A stretch of DNA of 64,000 nt from Pseudidiomarina gelatinasegens (GCF_004025325.1 NZ_RSFE01000003.1:1-64000), one strand, 5' to 3'; positions 16,287 to 24,344 are shown, counted from the first letter of the stretch. Program-made: numbers and translations. The notes: generated by a model not told the origin, from the sequence alone.

Positions 16287-18044
16287 TTATGCCACATTTA
16301 CCACACGAAACATGCCCGCTTTCATGTGATAAAGCAGATGACAATGAAATGCCCAGCTTCCCGGTGCATCAGCGGATATAAGTAGTGATACTTTCTCGCT
16401 TGGTTTTAAACTAATGGTGTGCTTACGAGGACGAGGATACTGTCCATTTTCAAGTTCCATCCACATACCGTGTAAGTGGATTGGATGATCCATCATGGTG
16501 TCATTAACCATCACCAACCTTAAGCGCTCGCCGTGACGGAACTGCACAGGGCCGTCAACTTCGGTGTAGTTCTTCCCGTCAAACGACCACATATACCGTT
16601 CCATATTACCGGTCAAATGCAGTTCAATCTGGCGCTCTGGTTCCCGCTTATCTGGCCATTCTTGGGCGCCAATAAGATCGCTATACACTAAGACTCTATG
16701 GTCAACATTATCCAAACCTATGCCCGGTTCATGGAGACGACTGGTCGGATTCATAGCTATCATGGCGGCAGCAGCTCCGTGACCACCTTCACTGTGCTCA
16801 ATTTTAATGTTTTCCACAGGAAGCTCTTTTTTATGCATCATTTCATGATTCATATGACCGTCTGTGCCGCTCATATTCATCATACCTTTCTCTTCCTTAT
16901 TTCCTGACATCGCCATGGCCCCCATTCCCATCGCGGCCATACCACGTTCAGGCACCGCGCGTAACTCAGGAACTTCTGCTTCAAGGCCAATTTCTGGTGT
17001 TAATGTGCCTCTGACATAGCCACTACGGTCAAAGCTCTCCGCAAAAATCGTATAAGCCTTGTTATGCTTTGGCTGAACAATGACATCATAGGTTTCAGCC
17101 ACTCCGATACGAAACTCATCAATAGACACAGGCTTCACCGGTTGACCATCTGCCGCCACTACAGTCATCTCTAGACCAGGAATACGTACATCGAAATAGC
17201 TCATCGCAGAGCCGTTGATAATACGAAGTCGCACTTTCTCACCTGGTTTAAATAATGCTGACCAGTTCATTGCTGAATCGCGACCATTCATCAGGTAGGT
17301 GTATGTACTCCCTGTCACATCAGCGATATCGCGAGGACTCATCCGCATTTGTCCCCACATTTCTCTTTGCTTCCAGGTTTTCTCTAACCCATGCTGGCGC
17401 ACGTCCTCGAACGTCTCAAATATCGTACGCTTTTGGTAGTTATAGTAGCCTTCCGCTACTTTCAAATTACGAAACACGGTATCCGGATCTTCGAATGTCC
17501 AGTCGCTGAGAATAATGGTATGTTCTCGATCAGCACCAATGTCTCCGTCTTTCGGTTCAATCACTAACGGCCCCAGGTGTCCCAATTGCTCCTGCAAACC
17601 GGAATGGCTGTGATACCAATAAGTTCCGTTTTGCTCGACATCGTAGCGGTATTTGAACGTTCGTCCTGGCTTTATCCCTTCGAAAGATACGCCAGGCACG
17701 CCATCCATATTCTCCGGCAATATAATTCCGTGCCAGTGAATTGACGTGTCTTCCGACAACCGGTTAGTCACATTTAGCTTTGCTCGCTGCCCTTCTTTTA
17801 AACGAATCAAAGGGCCCGGCATTTGGCCATTGATGGTTATTGGTGCTCCTACTTTATTTCCCACGAGCAGTGGGGACTTTGCAATGGTCAGATCAATCTC
17901 ATCGTTTGTCAGGATCTGATCTTTAAAACTGCGTCCCTGAGGAGCAGCCCAAGTTGGGGCTACTTTGGCGATTGCTAAAGCAGACGCCACAGTGAATGCA
18001 GATTTAATAAACTTTCGACGCCCTTTGTTAAACTCATTGCTCAT
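16287..18044 (-). CDS. copA: CopA periplasmic multicopper oxidase
   Basis: 585-aa CopA/PcoA-type oxidase, thought to oxidise Cu(I) and sequester copper in the periplasm. The Tat signal is RRKFIKS at 9-15, followed by a hydrophobic stretch. The four copper-ligand blocks are present: [35 protein letters not shown] and [12 protein letters not shown] near the C-terminus. A Met/His-rich insert around residues 370-410 ([30 protein letters not shown]) is the usual CopA copper-loading region. The start overlaps the end of a tatA-like gene by 11 bp, fitting its Tat export. Confidence 0.95.
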   Translation of the reverse strand: MSNEFNKGRRKFIKSAFTVASALAIAKVAPTWAAPQGRSFKDQILTNDEIDLTIAKSPLLVGNKVGAPITINGQMPGPLIRLKEGQRAKLNVTNRLSEDTSIHWHGIILPENMDGVPGVSFEGIKPGRTFKYRYDVEQNGTYWYHSHSGLQEQLGHLGPLVIEPKDGDIGADREHTIILSDWTFEDPDTVFRNLKVAEGYYNYQKRTIFETFEDVRQHGLEKTWKQREMWGQMRMSPRDIADVTGSTYTYLMNGRDSAMNWSALFKPGEKVRLRIINGSAMSYFDVRIPGLEMTVVAADGQPVKPVSIDEFRIGVAETYDVIVQPKHNKAYTIFAESFDRSGYVRGTLTPEIGLEAEVPELRAVPERGMAAMGMGAMAMSGNKEEKGMMNMSGTDGHMNHEMMHKKELPVENIKIEHSEGGHGAAAAMIAMNPTSRLHEPGIGLDNVDHRVLVYSDLIGAQEWPDKREPERQIELHLTGNMERYMWSFDGKNYTEVDGPVQFRHGERLRLVMVNDTMMDHPIHLHGMWMELENGQYPRPRKHTISLKPSEKVSLLISADAPGSWAFHCHLLYHMKAGMFRVVNVA

Positions 18045-18252
18045 TATGACGCTCCTCTTTTGAGGTTAAATTTTGATAACGTTGAACGTCCTGTTCCTTA
18101 CCAGACGGCTCATCAGAAACCGATGATTTAAACCCTTTAATCGCACTACCAAGATCGGAGCCCAGGGTTCGTAGCTTTTTGCTACCAAAAAGAAGAATGA
18201 CAATAACTAGTATAATTCCTAGCTGAACCATACTCAAGCCGCCAAAACCCAT
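18034..18252 (-). CDS. TatA/E-type twin-arginine translocase subunit inside the copper operon
   Basis: 72 aa. N-terminal membrane helix ([19 protein letters not shown]), the FG hinge and the amphipathic helix ([15 protein letters not shown]) are standard for TatA/E. The C-terminus is charged and short. The gene ends inside the first codons of copA, which has a Tat signal, so it is probably a dedicated translocase subunit that raises export capacity for CopA. It is unlikely to be the housekeeping tatABC copy because tatB and tatC are not adjacent. Confidence 0.9.
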   Translation of the reverse strand: MGFGGLSMVQLGIILVIVILLFGSKKLRTLGSDLGSAIKGFKSSVSDEPSGKEQDVQRYQNLTSKEERHNEQ

Positions 18253-18254
18253 AT

Positions 18255-18746
18255 CTAAAGCCCTCCATTTGAGAGTGCTTGCTGCTGCTCTAAACTTGCT
18301 ATCTGCTTATAAGGTGTAATTGAACCGTCCTTTTTGATTTCATAGACCGTATACGGTTGAAACCGAGTACCCATTTCCATACCAACAGACCCTACCGGCA
18401 TGCCAGGAACAGTTAATCCAATGCCATTTTCTGACTTTTTCCCAGCTAAATAATGAGAAACCAATGTAGGAGGAACGTGCCCCTCAAAGACATAGCCATT
18501 ACTAGAAATAGCGGTATGACAGGATTGGACCTCGGCACTAATACCGGAGTCACGTTTTCGTTGGGTCAGGTTGTTCGGATGTTGTACGGACACACTAAAG
18601 CTATCGGGTAAAGCTTGTAACCACTTTTCACAGCAACCGCAGTTGGGATCTTTTAGAACGGTTAGTTGCTGCTCTTCTACATCGGTTGCAGATACAGACA
18701 CGGAAAACAGCATCGCCAAAACAGCGATATTGCGTTTGATAGACAT
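18255..18746 (-). CDS. DUF411 periplasmic metal-binding protein
   Basis: 163 aa with a signal peptide (about 1-20). The DUF411 domain has the CGCC motif in [13 protein letters not shown], a further Cys-His pair in QSCHTAI, the [13 protein letters not shown] segment, and [17 protein letters not shown] with methionines that may contribute soft-metal ligands. DUF411 proteins are common in copper and silver clusters and are thought to bind Cu or act as thioredoxin-like proteins. It precedes tatA by 2 bp. Confidence 0.88.
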   Translation of the reverse strand: MSIKRNIAVLAMLFSVSVSATDVEEQQLTVLKDPNCGCCEKWLQALPDSFSVSVQHPNNLTQRKRDSGISAEVQSCHTAISSNGYVFEGHVPPTLVSHYLAGKKSENGIGLTVPGMPVGSVGMEMGTRFQPYTVYEIKKDGSITPYKQIASLEQQQALSNGGL

Positions 18747-18812
18747 AATTATTCACCGATTAATAAGTTTTAAGGAAACACGCCGAGCGTGTGTTAAATT
18801 TCTAGTAACTTA

Positions 18813-19163
18813 TTAAGCGGTAATTATTGGGGGACGGAATAAATTAGACGCGTGTTTAGCACGAATTGAGGTGTCGATGGTCGCATCGACTTTGGCAGAG
18901 AGGTTAACTGCAGCGGCATTAACCGAAGAAGACTGTCCGACAAATAAAACCGAGCCGCCGGAGCAATGCCGAATGGTCATGTCAGCACAGCACGAGTTGT
19001 GCTTTTGCGTCTCATGCTCGCAATCGTTTGTGTCGGCTTCGTACATCATGCTGTGCTGCATTTGGCTGTTATCATGACATGCGTGAGCTTCTGCCGTTTG
19101 CGAAAACGACATCGACACCGATAGCACTGTCATTAATAACAGAATTCGAATTAGCACGAGCAC
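18813..19163 (-). CDS. Small Cys/His/Met-rich secreted protein, first gene of the cop operon
   Basis: Up to 116 aa from a GTG at 19163; a second GTG two codons later has the better-spaced AGGG. Signal peptide about 1-27 (MSFSQTAEA). The mature part is dense in metal ligands (HACHDNSQMQHSMMYEAD, CEHETQKHNSCCADM, RHCSGG) and ends ASNLFRPPIITA. It is a relative of the first gene of the cus operon (7338-7667), sharing MSFSQ, CC-x-D-M-x-IRHC or close, and LFRPPI. Function is unknown; periplasmic copper buffering or CopL-like control of the operon is inference. Confidence 0.75.
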   Translation of the reverse strand: MLVLIRILLLMTVLSVSMSFSQTAEAHACHDNSQMQHSMMYEADTNDCEHETQKHNSCCADMTIRHCSGGSVLFVGQSSSVNAAAVNLSAKVDATIDTSIRAKHASNLFRPPIITA

Positions 19164-19190
19164 CCTGCTTTTTGCAATTTAATAAACTTC

Positions 19191-19218
19191 AGTCTAACGT
19201 CATTTTAGCGCATGTCAA
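19191..19218 (-). promoter_or_regulatory. Putative promoter of the cop operon
   Basis: Minus-strand TTGACA (19213-19218), 16-bp spacer and TAGACT (19191-19196), 28 bp upstream of the first gene. No copper-box dyad could be recognised by eye. Confidence 0.4.
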
Positions 19219-19224
19219 ATAATA

Positions 19225-19425
19225 ATGATGAATCACGAAATGTTCGCAGGTATGGGCTTTCTATGGATGCTGATTGTGGGAGCTATTTTTATTGTTCCCG
19301 CATGGCGTATCTGCCAACGAGTTGGCTACCCTGGTCCATTGGGTCTTCTGATTGTTATCCCTATCGCAAATATCATTCTTCTTTACTTTATAGCGTTCGG
19401 CCCATGGAAAAATGTTGATAAATAG
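19225..19425 (+). CDS. Small two-helix membrane protein
   Basis: 66 aa: MMNHEMFAGMGFLWML, a hydrophobic helix, the loop WRICQRVGYPGPLG, a second helix (LLIVIPIANIILLYFIAF) and GPWKNVDK. The pattern R-x-C-x-R-x-GYPG-x-x-G with a second helix is familiar from small conserved proteins near metal genes, but I know no assigned function. It is divergent from the cop operon; the 61-bp gap holds the cop promoter. No strong ribosome site is visible, so the exact start is uncertain. Confidence 0.6.
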   Translation: MMNHEMFAGMGFLWMLIVGAIFIVPAWRICQRVGYPGPLGLLIVIPIANIILLYFIAFGPWKNVDK

Positions 19426-19663
19426 CTAATTCACTTTAACCAAAGCAACAAGTATAGCTTTTCATCTCTGATCAGAAGCACGAATTTATTTGCCACTACA
19501 CGTTCACAAGTTGCAGACCACTATAGCTATGTTCAACGTGTTAAGCGAGTATTGGGCATAGCCAAAAAGTTAAAAGATTCATTTGTGAAAAAGCTTTCAA
19601 TCAAAAAACTAAAGCTGAAGTTTTAGTAACAAGGTAAGTAACACGCTTGAATCTTAATATTTT
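19426..19663. other. Intergenic stretch without a supported gene
   Basis: AT-rich. A frame continuing from the stop of the 66-aa gene is open to a TAG at 19624-19626 and would read ...ATTRSQVADHYSYVQR..., ending KLKLKF. It has no start codon and no recognisable family. It may be a decayed remnant at the edge of the copper island. Confidence 0.4.
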
Positions 19664-19699
19664 TTATCCACTATAAAACAATAAGTTATTAGATCTTAT

Positions 19700-19719
19700 C
19701 GATTCCGCCTCCGGCACCA
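19700..19719 (+). other. Possible att site resembling a tRNA 3' end
   Basis: CGATTCCGCCTCCGGCACCA looks like the T-loop to CCA end of a tRNA (tRNA-Leu-like acceptor CTCCGGC-A-CCA) and is followed 11 bp later by a hairpin of the tRNA-terminator kind. The T-stem is one base short of canonical, and no tRNA body lies upstream, so it would be a duplicated att remnant. It lies within the 3' part of the integrase frame. Confidence 0.35.
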
Positions 19720-19730
19720 TTATTGATAAG

Positions 19731-19757
19731 GCCTCGCTAGAAATAGCGGGGCTTTTC
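19731..19757 (+). terminator. Rho-independent terminator-like hairpin beside the att-like site
   Basis: GCCTCGCTA (19731-19739), loop GAAA, TAGCGGGGC (19744-19752), then a T-rich tract. One G-T pair, otherwise paired. It fits the terminator of the tRNA gene that was the integration target. Confidence 0.55.
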
Positions 19758-20320
19758 TTTTTCTGGCTTTGTACCAGATTTGTACCAGTTGTACCATCCA
19801 CATTGCCCGCCACCCGTTTCAAATGATGACTCGCAAGGTGAGCGTACCGCAGTACCATCTCATACGATGACCAACCGCCAAGCTCCTGCAACTCTTGTAA
19901 GCTTGTGCCGCGTTGAACATGCCAGCTTGCCCATGTATGGCGTAAATCGTGCCAACGAAAATTTTCAATACCCGCTCGTTTTAACGCTGCATGCCATGCT
20001 TTGGTTGATGTGCGCTCAATTGGTTTGCCTTGATACACAAAACAATAGTGAACATCGTCGCCCTGCACTTCTTGCAACACCGATAAAGCATCGTTATTGA
20101 GTGGCACGTTTATCGCCTTTCCTGATTTTGATTGATCAGGATGAATCCACGCAAAACCACGTTCTAAGTCCACTTGATCCCACCGTAGATAACTCACATT
20201 CGACTGACGCAAACCTGTAGCCAGTGAAAATTGAGCCATCAACCGCAGATGCTTAGGTAACTCATTCAATAAACGTTGTGCTTCATTGGCTGTAGGAAAA
20301 AGATTACGGATAAAGTTAGC

Positions 20321-20503
20321 TTAGTATGTGCTCGTTGATTTAGGCTGCAAGGTTAACGTTAAACCAAGTGCAGATGCCACCTTAGCGATAGTTGATAATG
20401 TCGGATCTCCATCAGATTCCTCCACGCATGCATCCAAGTATGCTTGAATGGCTTCGTCATTATCGAGGTGTTGTGTGTATGTAACTACCCCGGGGTTTGT
20501 CAA
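20321..20503 (-). pseudogene. Addiction-module antidote (HI1420-like) with its HTH deleted
   Basis: 60-aa frame from a TTG. The N-terminal part (YTQHLDNDEAIQAYLDACVEES) and C-terminal part (GDPTLSTIAKVASALGLTLTLQ) match the two ends of the putative addiction-module antidote family. The usual middle, an HTH segment of about 35-40 residues with GMSQIAK...LSRESLYK, is missing, and the two ends are joined directly. No partner toxin is seen. It is best read as an internally deleted relic; its stop is fused against the truncated integrase. Confidence 0.6.
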
Positions 20504-20742
20504 CTGCAGTTAACAACCTGTGCGTTGACACGAGGTTTGAAGAGTATGGTTAGTTGGTAAAAGTGGCAAACGTAATATTGTGTAGGATAAAAACTTAATA
20601 GTTAAAATTCGACGAAGCTATGTCCGCTGTGTGCCAATTGCAGCCCTTCATACAGTGACTAGATCAAGACCGCTTTGATATGATTGCTGACATTTCAATA
20701 TTTAGTTCTTGAAATTTATCTGTGTCTTTAAGAGACAGTCAC

Positions 20743-20958
20743 TTAGCTCTTACAACAACTTTGGCCTTCTTGAATTGGTGGGCATTTTACTGTTCCGTAA
20801 GAGCAATATACGCAACAATCGCCTTTCAAAGGCTTTAGAAGAACTTTGCAAGATTCACATTCATAATACCACTGGCAAGAGTTGGTTGACATTTCTTCAG
20901 TTTTAATGAAGCCACATTCGGGGCAAGTAATAGTAGATTTTAGCTCTATACCTTGCAT
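20743..20958 (-). CDS. Small Cys-rich protein (GDCCVYCSYGTVKCPP family) of mercury operons
   Basis: 71 aa, starting ATG after AAGGAG and overlapping the merC stop by 13 bp. Two zinc-ribbon-like CxxC pairs (CPECG and CESC) precede a signature GDCCVYCSYGTVKCPP and a terminal CCKS. The GDCC-x-x-CS-x-G-x-x-x-CPP motif marks a small conserved protein frequently next to merC/merT-like transporters. Its biochemical role is not established; a cytoplasmic thiol-rich Hg(II) ligand is plausible by context. Confidence 0.8.
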   Translation of the reverse strand: MQGIELKSTITCPECGFIKTEEMSTNSCQWYYECESCKVLLKPLKGDCCVYCSYGTVKCPPIQEGQSCCKS

Positions 20959-21335
20959 GTTTGCTCCTTCACTGGTTTAGCTATGTCAAGCGCTGACATT
21001 ACAATCATCAAACAAATACCTACATAGAACAAATAAGTGCTCCAGTCGTATTGCCATAGTGGATAGAGGGTTAACAAAACCGTTATAGGGCCAATAACCC
21101 CAAGAGTGCCTCTCGCATGATTTTGGTTTTTATACCAGTTATACAAATTTACCAACAACGCCAGAGTAGCAAATGTAGGTAACAAGGTATTTACAGCAAT
21201 CCCCTCAAAGTGAGAGAGAAAGCCTAACCCCAATGCTGATGCTAATGAACCAAGTGCTGGAAAACACCCCGTACAACTTAGGGCTGCAAGCCAAACGCCA
21301 CCTGAGCCAACTTTATCTAAAATCTTATTAATCAT
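20946..21335 (-). CDS. merC: MerC-type mercuric ion transporter
   Basis: 129-aa inner-membrane protein with four helices. The MerC signature SCTGCFPALGSLASALGLGFL places the CxxC pair in the first helix for Hg(II) capture; a second Cys pair lies late in the protein (ICLMIV...TCKV region, single Cys each). MerC imports Hg(II) for reduction or signalling. No merA reductase is in the window, so detoxification by reduction is not supported here. It is preceded by a MerR operator. Confidence 0.87.
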   Translation of the reverse strand: MINKILDKVGSGGVWLAALSCTGCFPALGSLASALGLGFLSHFEGIAVNTLLPTFATLALLVNLYNWYKNQNHARGTLGVIGPITVLLTLYPLWQYDWSTYLFYVGICLMIVMSALDIAKPVKEQTCKV

Positions 21336-21367
21336 TTTTAACGCCTAACATTATTTGAATGATTTGA

Positions 21368-21398
21368 GTGTAAACTCCGTAGGTAAGTACGGAGTCAA
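21368..21398 (-). promoter_or_regulatory. MerR operator/promoter between merR and merC
   Basis: Minus-strand TTGACT (21393-21398), then CCGTA-N-TACGG dyad and TTACAC/TACACT as -10 at 19-20 bp spacing. The perfect 8-bp inverted repeat ACTCCGTA (21374-21381) / TACGGAGT (21388-21395) with 6-bp centre matches the Tn21/Tn501 merOP core (established knowledge). It lies downstream of merR, not upstream as in divergent mer operons. Confidence 0.85.
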
Positions 21399-21400
21399 TA

Positions 21401-21778
21401 CTACTTTATCGAATCGATTATTGGGCAGTGAGATTGGTCGTTATTGTTGCGGCATGAATTAGTCATTTCTTTTATGACCACTTCTAAGCCTTGAAGGTCA
21501 TTTATTTTACTTTGAATTATTCTCAGCTTCTGCAAGCCTAAAGATTCAACTCTGGCACAATCGCCACCCATTGACATTAATGAAGCCACTTCTTTTAGAG
21601 TGAAGCCAAGTGCTTTGGCCCTACAAATGAATTGTAATTGTTTGGTGATTGAGTCGTCATACACACGATAACCATTTTGAGGTTTTTGAGGTTGTTTTAT
21701 CAAGCCTTCTCGCTCATAAAAGCGTATAGTTTCTACGCCTAAACCAAGTTCTTTAGCCAACTTGCCTATTGTTTTCAT
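21401..21778 (-). CDS. merR: MerR mercury-responsive regulator
   Basis: 125-aa MerR-family protein with N-terminal HTH (IGKLAKELGLGVETIRFYEREGLI and NGYRVYDD). The three Hg(II)-binding cysteines of MerR are present: GGDCARVESL, NSCRNNN and SHCPII, with the last two spaced by eight residues as in true MerR. It is transcribed in the same direction as merC, with the operator 3' of its own stop codon, so it should activate merC but not obviously autoregulate from this site. Confidence 0.9.
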   Translation of the reverse strand: MKTIGKLAKELGLGVETIRFYEREGLIKQPQKPQNGYRVYDDSITKQLQFICRAKALGFTLKEVASLMSMGGDCARVESLGLQKLRIIQSKINDLQGLEVVIKEMTNSCRNNNDQSHCPIIDSIK

Positions 21779-22131
21779 CGTCTAACCACAAAATCAACTT
21801 TAATCATGACATTAGTATATCAATACGAAGTAAAATTGCTCGAACTACCAATGACTGGTTTTCGCTCATAGCTGACTAACAGCAATATCCGCAACATTTC
21901 TAAATAGCCCTGAGTTTCTCTTGTATTGCTGTGTAAATCGCTAACATGAATATCCCTTCAGATGTTTCCTTGCATTTGAGTCGATTTCCAGTAAGAATAA
22001 CCAAGTACGGATTAAGAACGTTTCGATTAATAGCCCGTCAAACTATTAGTCATCGAATAGGCGCTCTAAATGGGCGCCTATTCAAATCACCCCACCTAAT
22101 ATGCAACCTTTCAAATTGAAAATTTACTAGC
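21779..22131. other. Intergenic stretch; hairpin, no gene seen
   Basis: 353 bp upstream of merR. It contains one perfect 10-bp inverted repeat at 22055-22083. No ORF with a family match was found. A merR promoter is expected here; no convincing operator is visible. Confidence 0.5.
22055..22083. repeat. Perfect 10-bp inverted repeat
   Basis: GAATAGGCGC (22055-22064) and GCGCCTATTC (22074-22083) with a 9-bp centre. No T-run follows on either strand, so it is not a clear terminator. It is 49 bp beyond the end of the small gene at 22132. Confidence 0.7.
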
Positions 22132-22227
22132 CTATTTATCTTTCTTAGGCCAATAAATCATTGCCAAACCAATGGCTACAAATAGCACTGGTGTGATTGT
22201 CATAATAATTGCTTGGGTTGTTGTCAT
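22132..22227 (-). CDS. 31-aa single-helix membrane protein
   Basis: MTTTQAIIMTITPVLFVAIG then LAMIYWPKKDK. AGAGAGG lies just before the ATG at 22227. One membrane helix and a basic tail. A longer in-frame frame upstream lacks a start with a ribosome site. No family recognised; the good ribosome site is the main evidence. Confidence 0.5.
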   Translation of the reverse strand: MTTTQAIIMTITPVLFVAIGLAMIYWPKKDK

Positions 22228-22373
22228 AGATCCCTCTCTGTGGTCCTGTAAGCCAATCATATAGTTATTCTTTGCAGTATGCACTTGCGTTAAGCCAGTC
22301 GCTTTGTCAGAGTTTAAAAGCACGGTTAAACACCTTGATTGACGGCATGTTAACTGTCAATCTTCACAACTCA

Positions 22374-22568
22374 TCAGGCTATCCCACAAACACGCATTTC
22401 ATCGATTAACTTAAGCAATACATTGCGGCCATAGGCTGTTTGCATTAAAAGCCGAGGTTGTGTTTGCTCTAACGCTCTCGCCTCACTATCTAACCACATG
22501 AGCAATAAATCGCAATGGCCATCAAAAAATGACAGTAATTTACACCACGTTCGCACAAGATGAAGCAA
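22374..22568 (-). CDS. Uncertain 64-aa protein
   Basis: Frame from a TTG at 22568 or a GTG at 22556 (V5). The sequence has DSEARALEQTQPRLLMQTAYGRN, which looks like soluble protein, and no membrane segment. No family is recognised and the start is weak. It follows the 78-aa gene by about 30 bp on the same strand, so it may be its operon partner. Confidence 0.3.
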   Translation of the reverse strand: MLHLVRTWCKLLSFFDGHCDLLLMWLDSEARALEQTQPRLLMQTAYGRNVLLKLIDEMRVCGIA

Positions 22569-22598
22569 CGTATCTGATTGCTAGGCGTTCAATTTTAT

Positions 22599-22835
22599 CT
22601 AATTTGCCACTTTTAGCTTAACTGTACGCTCAGTCAAACCAAGCGCACCGATAATGAGCGGCATAGGAATGAAGTGTTGTAGCGAGTCAATCACGCAAGC
22701 ATTAATCCCCTTTCGCAACTCTTGCTGCACCTTGGGTACCGGAATCTCGATACTTGCGCAAGAATGGCCTTGAGCAAGTTCAATAATCCATTCGCTCAAT
22801 GAACTCGTGTTTTCTTCCGTTGATGCATTGTTCAT
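22599..22835 (-). CDS. 78-aa protein of unknown function
   Basis: ATG after GAGGG. Small soluble protein with the segments SLSEWIIELAQGHSCASIEIP and PKVQQELRKGINACVIDSLQ, two cysteines, and a C-terminal PLIIGALGLTERTVKLKVAN that resembles a helix-turn-helix half. No family recognised. It is divergent from the His/Cys-rich gene at 22956. Confidence 0.45.
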   Translation of the reverse strand: MNNASTEENTSSLSEWIIELAQGHSCASIEIPVPKVQQELRKGINACVIDSLQHFIPMPLIIGALGLTERTVKLKVAN

Positions 22836-22866
22836 TCAAATCCCTCAACCTATCTTCTGCAAGATT

Positions 22867-22903
22867 GTAGCGCCAATTTCAAAATATGTTACTCATGTTA
22901 ACC
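22867..22903. promoter_or_regulatory. Repeated upstream motif, copy 1
   Basis: GTAGCGCCAATTTCAAAATA and following bases closely resemble a second copy at 23438-23474 (GTAGCGCCAAATTCGAAACA). The copies lie 89 and 70 bp before the starts of the two plus-strand genes at 22956 and 23508. Shared control is inferred. Confidence 0.4.
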
Positions 22904-22955
22904 ATAGCATCAGATTTTGCGACTAAATTCACTGAGTTTCAAATGGAGAAATCAC

Positions 22956-23399
22956 ATGGGAATTATCATCTCGGTTGCGTTTGCCGTCATGGTTATTGGC
23001 TATCTACTTGGTAAGGGCGACGTTGCTGCAAAACGCTCACCAGACTTGCTTACTCCTGAACCTATCAAAAAAGCTAGTGAGCAGATTAAAGATAAGAACA
23101 CACGCCCCTTAAGCTCTGAGCTGCGGGATTTGCACGATTGTGATGATGAGCCAACATCGCACCGTTGCCAATTTTGTTTGAGAAGTCACCGCATTTTTCA
23201 TCACTCATGTCACCACTCAATGCTGCACGACAAATTACTCGACCCAACTAATCTGCTCTCGCCGTTAAATCCAGCAAATAGTCATTCAGTGTTCGATGAC
23301 GACAATTTCACCCGCAGTTTGAGCGATGACGATTTCTTTAACAGTAGTATCCATAACGACTCACTCAGCTCATTTGACTCACATAACCCATTTGATTAA
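22956..23399 (+). CDS. His/Cys/Asp-rich single-pass membrane protein, unknown
   Basis: 147 aa from the ATG at 22956 (MGIIISVAFAVMVIGYLLGK), preceded by GGAG; an upstream in-frame GTG/TTG start is less likely. One N-terminal membrane helix, then a soluble tail with CDDEPTSHRCQFCLRSHR, HHSCHHSMLHD and an acidic Ser/Asp-rich end. The Cys-His cluster could bind metal; the acidic end is low complexity. No family is recognised. Confidence 0.55.
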   Translation: MGIIISVAFAVMVIGYLLGKGDVAAKRSPDLLTPEPIKKASEQIKDKNTRPLSSELRDLHDCDDEPTSHRCQFCLRSHRIFHHSCHHSMLHDKLLDPTNLLSPLNPANSHSVFDDDNFTRSLSDDDFFNSSIHNDSLSSFDSHNPFD

Positions 23400-23437
23400 C
23401 AGCCCTGAAGCGCCCTATTTTCATGCTCTGCCAATCA

Positions 23438-23474
23438 GTAGCGCCAAATTCGAAACATGCTAGCGTGGTTACGC
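23438..23474. promoter_or_regulatory. Repeated upstream motif, copy 2
   Basis: GTAGCGCCAAATTCGAAACA plus following bases, matching copy 1 at 22867-22903 at roughly two-thirds of positions over about 37 bp. It is 70 bp before the ATG at 23508. Confidence 0.4.
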
Positions 23475-23507
23475 ATTAGTTAAATCAACCAACAAGGAGC
23501 CACAACG

Positions 23508-24215
23508 ATGCACCACTCAAAAACCGTTTTCGATAAGGCGTTCGCGCATGCTGAACACACCGAATGCCTGTTTGATATGCAGCATCAACTGATTGCTTTG
23601 ATCGACAACCACCAGCAAATTTTAGGTGCTCTTCAGTTCGAGCTGCGCGACGATAATTAGGCGCAAATCGAAACCCTAGCCACTGCCGCCGAGAAAAAGG
23701 GTTATGGCTACCGGTTGTATCTAACTGCGCTTGCAGCTCTTGGCCCTGGCATGCAGCTTATTCCTCAAGCTTGCCAAGATAGTGATGTTTGTTTGGATAT
23801 TTGGTACAAGTTTTACATGGAGCCCGATATCATCAAGACATCATTAAACGGCACCAAACATTATCGATTTGAATTTGATGCCACCTACTCTCACGAACTG
23901 GCCGGCCTTAACCCCGATATTATTTGTGAGCAATGGCGGGCTTGGGAAATCACCGATGATATTTACACCCATGTAAAATCTGGTGAATTGAATCCGCATC
24001 CATCGAATGTATCCTTTACGCTGCCAGTACAACGACGCGCACACATTGCTAAAACGGTAACGCCATACGTGTTTACTGCAGCACAGATCGACGCTTTGAA
24101 TAATTGTTTAAGTTTGGATTATGAAAACCTTGGAGCGCCCGCCGCCGATATTCTGCGACAAGGCGTGTCGTTTCCAGCGCCCGGACAACTCGTAAGTTCG
24201 GCACAGGCGGCCTGA
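23508..24215 (+). pseudogene. Unknown gene interrupted by one in-frame TAG
   Basis: ATG at 23508 after AAGGAG. The frame encodes 50 residues (MHHSKTVFDKAFAHAEHTEC..., ending ELRDDN), meets TAG at 23658-23660, then stays open in the same frame for about 184 more codons (AQIETLATAAEKKGYGYRLY... to SSAQAA). A CAG to TAG change would explain it. The intact protein would be about 235 aa, soluble, without recognised domains. Alternatives: a 50-aa product plus an internally started protein (first ATG at 23754), or suppression. No family is recognised. Confidence 0.55.
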
Positions 24216-24227
24216 AGGGAGTGATTG

Positions 24228-24344
24228 ATGACTAATCTTCAAGGTTTTTTTGTGTTGCTCGCACCGATTTTGGCGCTCTTTATCGGCTATTTGATCGCGT
24301 TTAAATGGCACCATCATAAGGATAAAGATAAGTCGGACGATTAA
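24228..24344 (+). CDS. 38-aa single-helix membrane protein
   Basis: ATG after GGGAGTG. One hydrophobic helix (GFFVLLAPILALFIGYLIA) followed by FKWHHHKDKDKSDD. It lies 12 bp after the preceding gene, so likely co-transcribed, and is followed by a strong terminator. The charged tail resembles DUF2897-type tails such as that at 63752, but it is too short to assign. Confidence 0.5.
   Translation: MTNLQGFFVLLAPILALFIGYLIAFKWHHHKDKDKSDD

Larger units (their letters stand above)
19664..20320 (-). pseudogene. Tyrosine recombinase/integrase, C-terminal catalytic part only
   Basis: The open frame encodes only the catalytic domain of a phage-type integrase. The R-H-R-(W)-Y set is visible: ATGLRQSNVSYLRW (Arg), WHDLRHTWASW (HxLR), LGGWSSYEMVLRYAHL (Trp position and nucleophile Tyr). 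The N-terminal SAM-like core-binding domain is missing; the frame hits a stop at 20321-20323, which is also the stop of an antitoxin fragment, so a deletion has joined the two. The C-terminal codons run over a tRNA-3'-end-like sequence and hairpin, as expected of an integrase next to its attachment site. Confidence 0.8.

Noticed and set aside
19426-19626. Open frame after the 66-aa gene
   Set aside because: No start codon and no family; recorded only as intergenic.
22055-22083. Terminator
   Set aside because: Perfect stem but no T-run on either strand; kept as an inverted repeat.
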